In this document: piece by piece, positions 23,241-32,951 of the stretch
Position numbering within the stretch: position 1 is the first letter of the stretch
Layout: each line of letters begins with the position of its first letter
Assembly (NCBI GenBank): GCA_027490665.1
Contig: JAIXXP010000005.1
Location: forward strand, 1-64,000
Reading direction: 5' to 3'
Origin: Cryomorphaceae bacterium
GTDB lineage: Bacteria > Bacteroidota > Bacteroidia > Flavobacteriales_D > Crocinitomicaceae
Length of the DNA: 64,000 nt
Made by a program: the position numbers and the translations under genes
Notes under the pieces: model-generated
Databases searched by the model: none
Seen by the model: only the letters and a program-made list of their open reading frames with translations
What the model was told of the DNA's origin: nothing

Positions 23241-23257
23241 CAGGCTTAATTCTCTCC

Positions 23258-23710
23258 ATGAAACGTATCAACGAATACAAAAAATTATTTGGCATCGACA
23301 AACCTATTGTTTTGGCCGAACTCAAACAGTCTTACCGTGTATTGGTTAAGCAATGGCACCCAGATAAATTTCAGGACGGTGACCCCCTCAAAGAACAAGC
23401 CGAAGAAATGGGCCGCCAAATTGTAGACGGATATCATTTTTTAGTGAGCATTGCTCCCGAAACCAAAGCTGCGCAATTGCCAGACTACCATCGTACTATC
23501 AACGAGTGCGGTATTGCCGATTATCGCCACAAAGGACTTTTATTGGAAATTACCTTCACAGACGGCTCTTGCTATGAGTATTTTGGCGTCAATGCCAATG
23601 TGTATAAGAAGCTCATCAATGCCGACAAGCAAGTGCGCTTTGCCAAGCGTTTCATCTATGAGAGTTTCTTGTATCGCCAGTCTAAGAAAGCCACTCCTGT
23701 AGAGGCCTAA
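23258..23710 (+). CDS. J-domain protein with C-terminal KTSC domain
   Basis: The N-terminal half of this 150-residue protein is a DnaJ-type J domain with the HPDK motif (QWHPDKFQDGD, residues about 34-44), which stimulates DnaK ATPase. The C-terminal half (from about 85) is a KTSC domain, with YEYFGVN-x-YKKLINA and RFIYESFLYR. Such domains occur at the end of some lysyl-tRNA synthetases and as stand-alone proteins. The fusion would place a KTSC-bound target near the Hsp70 chaperone. The gene has its own promoter and overlaps the convergent rmuC by 4 bases. Confidence 0.86.
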   Translation: MKRINEYKKLFGIDKPIVLAELKQSYRVLVKQWHPDKFQDGDPLKEQAEEMGRQIVDGYHFLVSIAPETKAAQLPDYHRTINECGIADYRHKGLLLEITFTDGSCYEYFGVNANVYKKLINADKQVRFAKRFIYESFLYRQSKKATPVEA

Positions 23711-24927
23711 TCTTCTTCAATTTCTAAGGGTTCTGTAGGGCCACCCAAAAACTGCTGGCTTTCTGCGGCCGGCAACTCTTCTACTTTGCGCAATTTTGAC
23801 ATCAATACATTGGTGCGGGTAGTGACTAATTTCTCTAGTTCGTCGTCGGCTTCTGAAATTTTCTTGCGGGCTTTTTCTAAAACGCCACCAAATTTGGTGA
23901 ATTCGGTCTTGACGGCACCTAAAATTTGCCATACTTCGCTGCTGCGCTTTTGAATAGCGAGGGTCTTGAAGCCCATTTGCAGGCTATTGAGCATGGCGGC
24001 TAAAGTAGTTGGGCCCGTGACAATTATTTTGTACTCGCGCTGCAAAAGCGCTACGAGTTCTGGCTGGCGCACCACTTCGGCAAAAAGGCCTTCTATGGGC
24101 AAGAACATGATGCCAAAATCGGTGGTGTAAGGCGGATCAATGTATTTGTCGCGGATGTCTTTGGCGAATTTCTTGATGCTGGTGGCGAGCGCTTTGTTGG
24201 CGCTTTCTATGCCGGTGAGGTCGGCGGTGTCGTAGGCGGTTTGGAGGCGCACGTAGTCTTCTTGAGGGAATTTAGCGTCGATTGGCAAGTAAACTTCCTG
24301 ACCGAGGTCATCTTTGCCCGGAAGTTTGATAGCGAATTCTACGTGGTCATTGGATCCTTTTTTGGTCTTGACATTCGCTGCGTATTGTTCGGGCGCCATA
24401 ATTTGTTCAAGGATATTGCCCAATTGGATTTCGCCAAGTACTCCTCTGGTTTTGACATTACTAAGCACTTTTTTGAGGTCGCCTACGCCGTTAGCCAAGG
24501 TTTGCATTTCGCCCAAACCTTTTTGCACAGCCTCAAGCCGATCAGAAACCAATTTAAAAGATTGCCCCAAGCGCTCCTCGAGTGTTTTATGGAGCTTTTC
24601 GTCGACGGTTTCGCGCATTTTTTCGAGTTTGTCTTCTGTTGATTTCATCAGCTCACCTTGTTTGAGCGACATCGTTTCAGAAAAGTTTTTGAGTGCTAAT
24701 GTGAGCTCATCGCGGTTGTCTTTGGCGTTTTTATTGAGACCATCTGAAATGAGCGTGAGTTTTTCCTCTAATTTGACGGTAAGGCGATCAATGCCGGCGC
24801 TGAGTTCCTCTCGATTCTGACGCAATGCCATAGCTAGTTCTTTGCGGTTGTCTTTGAATTGGGTATAATTGGCCAAAAGAATGAAGAGGACCAAAATAAA
24901 AAGGATAATAGGAATGTAGACCATCAT
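23707..24927 (-). CDS. rmuC: DNA recombination protein RmuC
   Basis: This 406-residue protein has an N-terminal membrane helix (about 3-22), a long coiled-coil (about 25-150) and the RmuC nuclease-like domain, with GVLGEIQLG, VEFAIKLPG, LPIDAKFP and FLPIEGLFAEV. RmuC limits inversions at short inverted repeats in E. coli and is linked to defence of the genome. Its length and order are normal for the family. It stands alone, convergent with the J-domain gene. Confidence 0.93.
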   Translation of the reverse strand: MMVYIPIILFILVLFILLANYTQFKDNRKELAMALRQNREELSAGIDRLTVKLEEKLTLISDGLNKNAKDNRDELTLALKNFSETMSLKQGELMKSTEDKLEKMRETVDEKLHKTLEERLGQSFKLVSDRLEAVQKGLGEMQTLANGVGDLKKVLSNVKTRGVLGEIQLGNILEQIMAPEQYAANVKTKKGSNDHVEFAIKLPGKDDLGQEVYLPIDAKFPQEDYVRLQTAYDTADLTGIESANKALATSIKKFAKDIRDKYIDPPYTTDFGIMFLPIEGLFAEVVRQPELVALLQREYKIIVTGPTTLAAMLNSLQMGFKTLAIQKRSSEVWQILGAVKTEFTKFGGVLEKARKKISEADDELEKLVTTRTNVLMSKLRKVEELPAAESQQFLGGPTEPLEIEED

Positions 24928-25035
24928 TTTCGTAATTTTTTACGAAACTACAGCAGAGGAACGTAAACTATTTACGTATATAAAAAAAGCAGCGCGGTTG
25001 CCCGCACTGCTCCTTTTCTATAGTATGATTTTCCT

Positions 25036-25695
25036 TCAAAAATCATACACGACAGCCAGTTCGTTGTCTACTTCATTGACCCCTGGCGCATTCCAGGCCA
25101 AGCGCGCTGCTTCGTCCTTCTCAAAGAGAGATTCTACTGCACCACGCAAGACAACTTTATTGCCTTTCACTTTCACTTGGATATTGTGATCATCGATCAT
25201 CCAGCTACGGGAAAGGGCTTTTTCGATCGCTTCTTGCTCGACTAAATCGGCAGACAACGAATTGACCTTGATGTTATTGATTACTCCTTTTACCCCAATT
25301 AGATCTGCAGCAGAATTTTTAGCTGCATCTCTTTGGTAGTTCCACTCAACTGCTCCATCTAAGGTTACCCAACCATCTTCTACCTTGACTTGAATTTTGT
25401 CATTTGGAATAGACCAATTCCACTTCATGCCACTCAAGACTTCATTGGCTAAATCCAAATCTGTTTTATTGATATCATTGGCAAATTTGACATGGATATC
25501 TTCTACAACAGCTTTCACTCCTAAAACACCCTTAGCAGCTTTTTCAGCTTCTAATTTTTTGGTAAAACTGCTAACGATTCCTGTTAAAGAAACCACACCA
25601 TCTTTGGCGGTAACACCCACCTCAGCGGCCTTGAGCAATGGTTGCCATTTGATAGCGTCTTGCACGTCTTTTTGTAATTGTTCATTTGTTTTCAT
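25036..25695 (-). CDS. Triple BON-domain protein (OsmY-like)
   Basis: This 219-residue protein consists of three BON domains, each about 70 residues, with the repeated pattern VTVKDGVVSLTG, VKVEDGWVTLDG and VKVKGNKVVLRG and a conserved GVKGV-like turn. BON domains bind phospholipid surfaces and are induced by osmotic and envelope stress in OsmY. No signal peptide is seen, so it appears cytoplasmic here, unlike E. coli OsmY. It is monocistronic. Confidence 0.9.
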   Translation of the reverse strand: MKTNEQLQKDVQDAIKWQPLLKAAEVGVTAKDGVVSLTGIVSSFTKKLEAEKAAKGVLGVKAVVEDIHVKFANDINKTDLDLANEVLSGMKWNWSIPNDKIQVKVEDGWVTLDGAVEWNYQRDAAKNSAADLIGVKGVINNIKVNSLSADLVEQEAIEKALSRSWMIDDHNIQVKVKGNKVVLRGAVESLFEKDEAARLAWNAPGVNEVDNELAVVYDF

Positions 25696-25809
25696 GTTTC
25701 TTTTTGTTTGACTGCAACGGTATTGTTACAATTCAAATTTCTAAAATCTTCGACGGTCCATGCTTATAGAATTCAGCTGAAAATTTGCATTTTTTTAGAT
25801 TGAAATGAC

Positions 25810-25837
25810 AAAAAAAGCCGCTCCTAAAAGCGGCTTT
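25810..25837 (-). terminator. Rho-independent terminator after the secreted repeat protein gene
   Basis: AAAGCCGCT and AGCGGCTTT form a 9-bp stem (25814-25822 with 25829-25837). On the minus strand it is followed by a run of seven T. It ends the transcript of the gene at 25861-29559. Confidence 0.88.
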
Positions 25838-25860
25838 CTATAACAGTTAAAAAGGGTGGA

Positions 25861-28800
25861 TTACTTGATGACTGTCAATTTTTTAGTTTCTACAATTGCG
25901 CCTATTTGGGCTTTTACCAAATAGGTTCCCGAAGAGAAATCAGTAAGAGAAACTGCAACTTGCGCTGCAGCTTCACTGGTTTTCCAAACGAGTTGACCTT
26001 GTAAATTGTAAATCTCGAGGCTTGTGATTTTTTGGTCATTTGCGTCTATCCAAACGGTTTCATTTGCCGGGTTTGGATACAGATTCCATGCGTTCAACAC
26101 CGGTGTTTCTACTCCTGCAGTGCTATTGATTTGGAACGTTGTAGCCAAAGAACAACCGTTGTCATCGGTTATGGTGATCAAATACACGCCCACACCCAAA
26201 TCTGTGAGGTCTTCATCTGTTGAAAGCGTTGACCATATGTAGGTATAAGGAGCGGTTCCGCCAGTTGTAGTGAGGTCAAGCGCGCCATCTAATGCACTTA
26301 AAGAAGTGGCATTGGTAATAGTCGCATTGACAACCAAAGGCGAAGTTGGAGCCGTAATGGTAAAGTCCATTTGACCATTGCAACCATTGAGGTCGGTGAC
26401 CAAAACGCTCAACTGCCCTGCACTTAAATTATTGATTTGGGCTTCAGATGTTTGATCAGACCAAAGATAAGTATACGGTGCTATACCGCCACTTACATTC
26501 AGACTAAGCGCACCGTTATTGCCACCGTAACATGAAACCGGCGTCAGTAAATAAGCCACTTGAATAAGTGATGGCTCATTGATAAAGCGATAGGCGGTAA
26601 CCAAACAATTGTTAGAATCGCGCACATGTACTTCGTAGATGAGGTCGCCTGGAAGACTATCAAAGTTACTAGCTGTTCCGAAAGGTTGCGCATTGAGGCT
26701 GTACAGATAAGGAGCTACACCACCACTAGCCGTTACGTTAATGGCACCATTATTTGCACCGAAACACGTTACATTCAAACCAGTTGTATGCACCTGAATT
26801 TGACTAGGCTCAGTGATTTCAAAAGCTTGTGTGGCTATGCAATTTGCCGCATCTTTGATCAGTACTGTATAGGTTCCTGCATATAAGTTAAGGAAACTTG
26901 AACCAGACTGATAGTTGAGGCCATTGTTGAGGCTGTAGGCAAAAAAGCCTGCTCCACCCGATGCCAAAACCTGGACACTTCCTGCAGGCGTACCATGACA
27001 CAAGATGTCGGTAACATTCGTTTGAACAACAAAAGCATTTGGTTGTAAAATGACCTTCGCCATTGTATCCAAACAACCATTCGCGTCTTTGACATACATG
27101 ATATAAGCGCCGGCAACTAAGCCAGAAAACGTAGGACTTACTTGATAATTGACGCCATTTTTACTGTAAAGCAGTGTTCCGGTTCCGCTCGTTACATTTT
27201 GAATGCTAATGGTGCCATCTTGACCACCAAAACAAGAAACATTCTGAGCACTTAGGTTGCCAATATTTGGACCACCTGCTGAAGTAATGACACCAGAAAC
27301 CATGTTCTGACACATATTAGCGTCGCGCAAGACAATAAAGTAATTGCCCGCAGCGAGGTTCGTGAATAAACCTGTACCACTAAAAGTACTGCCATCCAAA
27401 CTGTATTGGTAACCCGCACCAGAACCTCCAGTAGCCATTGCCATGATAGAACCATTGCTCGTTGTACAAGTGGCATTGGTTGTATTCACTGTTGCTGTAA
27501 TTTGACTTGGTTGGGTAATGATAATTGTTGTGGCTAACATACAGTTATTTACGTCTTTCACACGTAGTAAAAAAGTATCTGCAGGTAAGTTATTGAAAAC
27601 GTTGCCGCTTTGATACGAAATACCATCCAAGCTAAATGCATAAGTTGGTGTACCACCGCTCACAACAGCAGTAAGTGTGCCCGTTGAAGTTCCATAGCAA
27701 GTTGCAGAAAGTGGCGTGACTGTATTCGCCAATTGTGTTGGTTGTGTAACCGTAACCACGCCTGTTTTCACACAACCCGTTACATCTTTTACATAAACTG
27801 TATAGCTACTTGCATACAAACCTGTAAATACTGCTGAAGACTGGTAATTCACCCCATTCAAACTATAAATATGGGTACCTGTTCCACCAAAAGAGGCTAC
27901 TTGAATACTGCCATTATTGCCACCAAAACAACTGACGGTTCCGGTGCTCAATTGCATACTCATGGCTGTACCTTGGGTAATGGTTGCCACCGCAAAACTT
28001 GTACATCCTGCGTTGTCTTTGACCACACACGTATAATTTCCAGCGATCAAACCAGTAAAAATACTGGCACTTTGAAAAGTAACCCCATTATTAATGCTGT
28101 ACTGAACTGCTCCTGTACCTCCTGTTGATGCCAAACTAATAGCGCCATCGTTTCCGTTGAAACAACTCACTTGGTTCACATTTGGTGCAGCTAAAACTGG
28201 TGCAGCATTGGCATTGACCAATACATTAGCGGTTGTAGAACATGCATTTGCGTCTTTTACAGTAAGTAAATAAGCCCCTGCAGCAAGGGAACCAAACGTA
28301 CCTGAACTTTGAAAAGCCCCTGCATTCAGTTTGTATTGAAGTGGCGACATCCCGCCTGTTGCGTTGCAAGTAAATGCACCGTTACTCAATCCACAAGCAC
28401 TATTTGTGACCAAAATACTGTTTAACGCGATACCCAGTGGTTGGGTAATTGTAAAAGTGGTAGTTGTCAGACAGCCTTTGGCATCCTTTAAATAAAGGGT
28501 ATACACCCCTGGAGCAAGATTTGAAAAAGCTGCAGTTGTTTGCCAAGGCCCATTATTTAGGTTGAATTGATAAGGTGCTGCTCCAAATTGCCCAACAGCT
28601 AATATAGATCCATTGGCTGCACCATTACACGTCACATTCGTCAAAGCACTTACTGTAGCGGTTAGCCCAACCGAAACTTGCTTCGTATAAGTCTGAGTGC
28701 AAGTGTTGTTCCAGCCTTCAATTTTAGTGGTCAGACTGATGGTATAAGCCCCGCCTGTAGCGTAAGCATGTGTAGGATTCATCGCATGTGAAACTGGCGT

Positions 28801-29559
28801 GCCATCGCCAAAATCCCAAGAATATAGAAAATTAGGACCCGCATAGTTCGTGGCGCCAATTTTATTGAACATGCTATCTGTAGGGAGCAACGATGTATTG
28901 AGTGGCGAAAAATTGCCACTCGTTGCCAAACAGGTGCTAGCCAAATCAAAAGAAGGAGCGTTGTTGTTAGCCATTGTCGGGATAATGTAAAAATCACCAT
29001 TACTACCAAAACTACTCATAGCGCTCGTCCAGTTATTGCCAGTTGAAGTACCTGATAAGGAAGCTAAATCTTGACCTAATCCTTCGCCGTTTCCGGTGTA
29101 GCGCAAGTTGAAACTTGTTCCGAAAGGCGGTGCATTAAGCAGCTCCACAGTGAGTGCAAAATCATTATTGACACTTACCCCTCCTGGGAAATTCAGCTGA
29201 ATGTAGCCCGTGTTGTTGTCTGGATAAGACCACCAAACATGCTGCGCACTTGCAATTGTTGTGGTTGGTTTACCACTCGCATCTACGTTTGTGACACTGA
29301 CTTTCAAGGGAACACCTGAAAAAAAAGGTGTTTGATGTGTACCATAAACGCGCACACTTTGCACTTTTCCGGATCCGTTAAACTTGTAGGTTTGAGCTGC
29401 GCGTTCCTCTACCCCACTTTGGAGCTGATAACTACTCGTTGATCCTACATTTTTGCTGGCCACAAATCCATTTGGATCGTTGGTGCAGGTGTATTGCGCC
29501 TGGGCGCTTCCGTACCACATGAGCAGTCCGGTGGTGAGCATTGTAATTTTTCTTTTCAT
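25861..29559 (-). CDS. Secreted SprB-repeat protein with T9SS sorting domain
   Basis: This 1,232-residue protein starts with a signal peptide (MKRKITMLTTGLLMWYGSAQA). It contains a PKD domain near residues 230-300 (YSWDFGDGTPV) and then about eleven tandem repeats of roughly 75 residues from about 305 to 1145. Each has a CxG-x-NG-like start, GG-x-PYxYS-like middle and LxAGxYxxxVKD-x-x-C end, the SprB repeat pattern. It ends in a type A C-terminal domain (NLYPNPANETV...GTYLVKA...KLTVIK) for export and surface attachment by type IX secretion. SprB-type repeats occur in gliding and adhesion proteins. It is followed by a terminator. Confidence 0.92.
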   Translation of the reverse strand: MKRKITMLTTGLLMWYGSAQAQYTCTNDPNGFVASKNVGSTSSYQLQSGVEERAAQTYKFNGSGKVQSVRVYGTHQTPFFSGVPLKVSVTNVDASGKPTTTIASAQHVWWSYPDNNTGYIQLNFPGGVSVNNDFALTVELLNAPPFGTSFNLRYTGNGEGLGQDLASLSGTSTGNNWTSAMSSFGSNGDFYIIPTMANNNAPSFDLASTCLATSGNFSPLNTSLLPTDSMFNKIGATNYAGPNFLYSWDFGDGTPVSHAMNPTHAYATGGAYTISLTTKIEGWNNTCTQTYTKQVSVGLTATVSALTNVTCNGAANGSILAVGQFGAAPYQFNLNNGPWQTTAAFSNLAPGVYTLYLKDAKGCLTTTTFTITQPLGIALNSILVTNSACGLSNGAFTCNATGGMSPLQYKLNAGAFQSSGTFGSLAAGAYLLTVKDANACSTTANVLVNANAAPVLAAPNVNQVSCFNGNDGAISLASTGGTGAVQYSINNGVTFQSASIFTGLIAGNYTCVVKDNAGCTSFAVATITQGTAMSMQLSTGTVSCFGGNNGSIQVASFGGTGTHIYSLNGVNYQSSAVFTGLYASSYTVYVKDVTGCVKTGVVTVTQPTQLANTVTPLSATCYGTSTGTLTAVVSGGTPTYAFSLDGISYQSGNVFNNLPADTFLLRVKDVNNCMLATTIIITQPSQITATVNTTNATCTTSNGSIMAMATGGSGAGYQYSLDGSTFSGTGLFTNLAAGNYFIVLRDANMCQNMVSGVITSAGGPNIGNLSAQNVSCFGGQDGTISIQNVTSGTGTLLYSKNGVNYQVSPTFSGLVAGAYIMYVKDANGCLDTMAKVILQPNAFVVQTNVTDILCHGTPAGSVQVLASGGAGFFAYSLNNGLNYQSGSSFLNLYAGTYTVLIKDAANCIATQAFEITEPSQIQVHTTGLNVTCFGANNGAINVTASGGVAPYLYSLNAQPFGTASNFDSLPGDLIYEVHVRDSNNCLVTAYRFINEPSLIQVAYLLTPVSCYGGNNGALSLNVSGGIAPYTYLWSDQTSEAQINNLSAGQLSVLVTDLNGCNGQMDFTITAPTSPLVVNATITNATSLSALDGALDLTTTGGTAPYTYIWSTLSTDEDLTDLGVGVYLITITDDNGCSLATTFQINSTAGVETPVLNAWNLYPNPANETVWIDANDQKITSLEIYNLQGQLVWKTSEAAAQVAVSLTDFSSGTYLVKAQIGAIVETKKLTVIK

Positions 29560-29694
29560 GTCTGAAATTTTAGTGAATAAACAGCTACAAAATTGCCGTA
29601 CATTAAGCCCGCATTACTTACATAAGAATTGGAATGAGTTGCGAAAGTTTAGGCGGTCAGCGTTCTATTAACCTAAGATTTGTACATTTAAACA

Positions 29695-30252
29695 ATGAAA
29701 GAAAGCCTATTTGCAGTGTTCTTTACATCGATGATGCTGGTCACAAACCAGCATGCTTTCTCCCAAACCTTTGCACGCAGTTGGGATGCCTGGTTTGGTC
29801 AGTTACAAGTAGGCAAAGCCACAGGCATGGAAGCCACAGGAACTAGTTACAGTTTAGGACTATATAAGTCTGTTCAAAATCACGGTTATGGACTAGACTT
29901 CAGTGGCGTTCATTTACAAGACTCCCGCTTGATATTCAGCACCTTCAGCCTTAGCCAAGACCTCCTGAGAATTACCCGCAACCGACGCTCCTCATTTTAC
30001 CTCTATGGCTCTGCAGGCGTTGGCTTGACCCACCTGCGCAACGACAAACTCCAAGACAAATTTTTGTTGCGCGGCGACGACATGATCCATCTTCAAGTTG
30101 GCCTGAGCCCCACTTATTTCTTTTCCAGAGATTTCGCCTTACAGTTGTCGGCCAAATACCAAAAGCAAATCCTCATTGATGATCAGCTCGACAAACTTTG
30201 GAGCATTCAAATCGGTATGTTCTTTTTAATACCAAACTTCAAACCATTCTAG
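29695..30252 (+). CDS. Secreted outer-membrane beta-barrel-like protein
   Basis: This 185-residue protein has a signal peptide (MKESLFAVFFTSMMLVTNQHAFSQ). The mature part shows alternating hydrophobic strands, with aromatic ends such as SSFYLYGSAGVGLTHL and LQVGLSPTYFF, and ends in FFLIPNFKPF. This pattern fits a small outer-membrane beta-barrel, but I cannot name the family. It is divergent from the secreted repeat protein, with 135 bases between them, and may share its regulation. Confidence 0.75.
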   Translation: MKESLFAVFFTSMMLVTNQHAFSQTFARSWDAWFGQLQVGKATGMEATGTSYSLGLYKSVQNHGYGLDFSGVHLQDSRLIFSTFSLSQDLLRITRNRRSSFYLYGSAGVGLTHLRNDKLQDKFLLRGDDMIHLQVGLSPTYFFSRDFALQLSAKYQKQILIDDQLDKLWSIQIGMFFLIPNFKPF

Positions 30253-30282
30253 TTTGCACTTGTTGTAAATTCAAAACAACTT

Positions 30283-30906
30283 ATGTCTCTGATCCGAATA
30301 GACCGCTCCGAAATCGAAAAAATGGGCCGTATTGATCGCCTCAACTTCGTCAATAGCTGCACTGGCTATAAATCTGCCAACCTCATTGCGACCATATCCA
30401 ACGAAGGCAAAACCAACGTTGCGGTGTTTTCGAGCATCACACATTTAGGCAGTGACCCTGCGCTGATTGGTTTTATTTTACGGCCTACAACTGTGCCGCG
30501 TCATACCTATCAAAACATCAAAGCTTACGGCTATTTCTCGGTCAATCACATTACTTCCGACCAAATTGCCGATGCCCACCACACCTCTGCCAACTACCCA
30601 GAAGACGTCAGCGAGTTCGACATGACCAACCTCGATCCAGTATACCACGGCGGTTGTCCTGTGCCATTTGTCAAAGGCAGCCCCGTTAAATTATTGTGTA
30701 AATATGTCAACGAATACCTCATTGAAGAAAATGGCTGCATTCATGTCATTGCCAGCATTGAAGCCGTTTTTTACGAAGAAGAACTCCTGACCCCAGACAA
30801 CTGGCTACAACTAGACAAAGGAAATGTTGTAGCGATCAACGGACTTGACGGCTATGCACTTCCTCAACTTTTGGAACGATTTTCGTATGCAAGAGCTAAA
30901 AAATAA
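30283..30906 (+). CDS. Flavin reductase-like / FMN-binding split-barrel protein
   Basis: This 207-residue protein matches the flavin reductase-like domain: NFVNSCTGYKSANLIATIS, VAVFSSITHLGSDPALIGFILRP, the TYQNIKAYGYFSVNHI segment and ADAHHTSANY. These proteins bind FMN and reduce flavin or act as flavoprotein oxidoreductases. It is cytoplasmic, with no signal peptide. It follows the beta-barrel gene by 30 bases and precedes a lipoprotein gene by 6 bases. Confidence 0.88.
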   Translation: MSLIRIDRSEIEKMGRIDRLNFVNSCTGYKSANLIATISNEGKTNVAVFSSITHLGSDPALIGFILRPTTVPRHTYQNIKAYGYFSVNHITSDQIADAHHTSANYPEDVSEFDMTNLDPVYHGGCPVPFVKGSPVKLLCKYVNEYLIEENGCIHVIASIEAVFYEEELLTPDNWLQLDKGNVVAINGLDGYALPQLLERFSYARAKK

Positions 30907-30912
30907 ATAAGC

Positions 30913-31572
30913 ATGATTAAACTTTTCCTCTTTTTAGGCCTTACAGTATTCTTAACTGCTTGTGTTTCTGTTCAAGAAGCACCGAACATAGTGGAACTTA
31001 CCCAAGAACACACACGCATTGCAATTATGCCTATCTCGGCAACACTCGAGCGTAAAATTTGGATGAACCAAGACAAATACAATGAACTCTGCCGCATCAA
31101 AAGTGAAGAAACACAACAGCGCCTCTACCGGCAACTTTCATTTTATGCCCGCAGTGGCGCACTGCATGCAGAACTCATGACACCAGATGAAGTCAATTCT
31201 ATCCTTTTTGGAGCTGGGTACCCAATTACTCCCAAAACCAATAACGACCTTTGTAGCTTATTAAATGTAGACGCTCTAGTTTTTGGAAATATTCAAGTAA
31301 TGGAACCGGTCAGCGAAGCAACAGCAATTATGCTCAATACAGCAAATCCTAACTTCACAGTGATCACTAACATCGTCAACCTCAACCTCTCCATTTACGA
31401 TGCCAAACGCGCCGAACAAATTTGGAATGGTCAGACCTCACTTCATGGTCAATATGGCTCAATCAAAGAAAACATGCAACGAAAAGCGATTCGTCGAATG
31501 GTACGCAACGTGCCTCATACGCTTAAAAAACGCCGTTACAAAAAAGCTTATCAGAAATTGAATGGCATTTAG
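30913..31572 (+). CDS. Putative lipoprotein
   Basis: This 219-residue protein has a lipoprotein signal with lipobox LTAC (Cys 17), so it is anchored to the envelope by lipid. The mature part has an alpha-beta pattern (TRIAIMPISATLE...ALVFGNIQVMEPV...NLNLSIYDAKRAEQIWNGQTS) that recalls lipoproteins of the DUF799/GNA1162 type, which are thought to assemble outer-membrane structures. That resemblance is loose. The C-terminus is very basic. Its stop codon region overlaps the end of the convergent gene by 4 bases. Confidence 0.78.
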   Translation: MIKLFLFLGLTVFLTACVSVQEAPNIVELTQEHTRIAIMPISATLERKIWMNQDKYNELCRIKSEETQQRLYRQLSFYARSGALHAELMTPDEVNSILFGAGYPITPKTNNDLCSLLNVDALVFGNIQVMEPVSEATAIMLNTANPNFTVITNIVNLNLSIYDAKRAEQIWNGQTSLHGQYGSIKENMQRKAIRRMVRNVPHTLKKRRYKKAYQKLNGI

Positions 31573-32852
31573 TTGACATCAAAATAGCGCTCAAAATAAA
31601 GTCCTTCGAAAATTGGGTAATTCAAACGTGTTTTTCGCAAATTGAATTCAAGCTCAAATGCTGAAGTATCCTCATTTAAATTTTTGGCAATATACCACCT
31701 GAAAAATGCCACGTACAATTCGATGAATTCACGGTAACCGTGTCGGATGTGCCCGTAGGGAATATTGTCCAAAATGCTTTTTGCCGAATGAAACTGCGCT
31801 TTTTGCAGCAACAACTTTACTTGCAGCACCCGATGGATTGCTACTTGAGACATATGATACCAAAAATTGATCTGATTGATTTGGTGCTTGTGCGCTTCTA
31901 AAATTTGCTCATGTATTTCTGAATTCAATACTAAGGCTTGCACTGCCGGCTCATAAAGTAATTCAGTAACAAAATGTGGCTCTCTGCTGATGCGAAGCTC
32001 CATTTCTAGCTTGTGTTTTTGCTGTACCTTTTTGTTTTTTGTAGTTAAAATTTTAAGACCGAATAAACGACCAAATAAAATGGGGTGCTGTGCGGTGTCA
32101 AGATTTGGCAATTGCTTCATTTGAAGGGATTCTAGCAAATGCTCCTTATGGAGCAATCCACGCCAAAGGAGCAGACAACGCACAAAAAGTCTGGTTTCCT
32201 CATCTAAATGAGCAAGTTTTTCCAAGTAGTCTAACCAATCACCAAACTTTCCACTTAAGCGGCCGTAATCCACAAATATTTTAAGTACTAAATCTCTGAA
32301 GTTTGGCTCAAGCAACAAGACTTCTTCAATTTCTCGATCGTGAAATTCCCGAAAATGCAAACCAATCAGCACGCCAATTTGTGCCACCTCATCATAGGGC
32401 AAAGCCTTAAATTGAAACATAGGGTCTCTAAAAATCAAAAGCAAAGTGGACAAATCTCGGCGGTTCAAAAGTTCGCGTACCACAATCGTAAAAGTGATGG
32501 AAAACTGATTTTGTTTTCGCTTGCGCAAATGTAAAAATGTCAAAATATTTTGAGCATCAGCCTCAGAAAGCACAACATAAAGGTGTTCCCACAGCGGCCA
32601 AGTATCCACCTCACTAAAACGTTTGGAGAAGTCTTGAAAAGACTGAAAACCAACATATAATGACAAAGCATCCAGTGTGCTCTCACGCGGCTTTCTATAC
32701 TCAATCACTCCAAAAAGCCGGCGAAAAGTATTGTAAGAGAGTACAGCACCCGTTTTCTGATATAAGTCCTCGCAGAGCAGCTCGCAATCGCCGCGCGTTA
32801 CGATTCTAAGCCCTAGGGTCTTCTCTACCTCTGTCTTTAATTCGTCAATCAC
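31569..32852 (-). CDS. Unknown helical protein, GTG start
   Basis: This 427-residue protein begins at a GTG codon; no in-frame ATG exists before the upstream stop. The N-terminus (residues 1-80) looks like a helix-turn-helix or death-like helical region (TRGDCELLCEDLYQKTGAVLSYNTFRRLFGVI), a start seen in many Bacteroidota hypothetical proteins. The rest is entirely helical, rich in Leu and aromatic residues, and may form TPR-like repeats. No signal peptide is found. It is divergent from the poly-A gene at 32952. Confidence 0.72.
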   Translation of the reverse strand: MIDELKTEVEKTLGLRIVTRGDCELLCEDLYQKTGAVLSYNTFRRLFGVIEYRKPRESTLDALSLYVGFQSFQDFSKRFSEVDTWPLWEHLYVVLSEADAQNILTFLHLRKRKQNQFSITFTIVVRELLNRRDLSTLLLIFRDPMFQFKALPYDEVAQIGVLIGLHFREFHDREIEEVLLLEPNFRDLVLKIFVDYGRLSGKFGDWLDYLEKLAHLDEETRLFVRCLLLWRGLLHKEHLLESLQMKQLPNLDTAQHPILFGRLFGLKILTTKNKKVQQKHKLEMELRISREPHFVTELLYEPAVQALVLNSEIHEQILEAHKHQINQINFWYHMSQVAIHRVLQVKLLLQKAQFHSAKSILDNIPYGHIRHGYREFIELYVAFFRWYIAKNLNEDTSAFELEFNLRKTRLNYPIFEGLYFERYFDVN

Positions 32853-32951
32853 ACATTAAATGTACCATTTATGTATCAAATAACCGATGGAAAGCATAGA
32901 TATTTGGTTAAAATAAGCCGCTTATCAATTTCACTAAACCCAACACAAATA

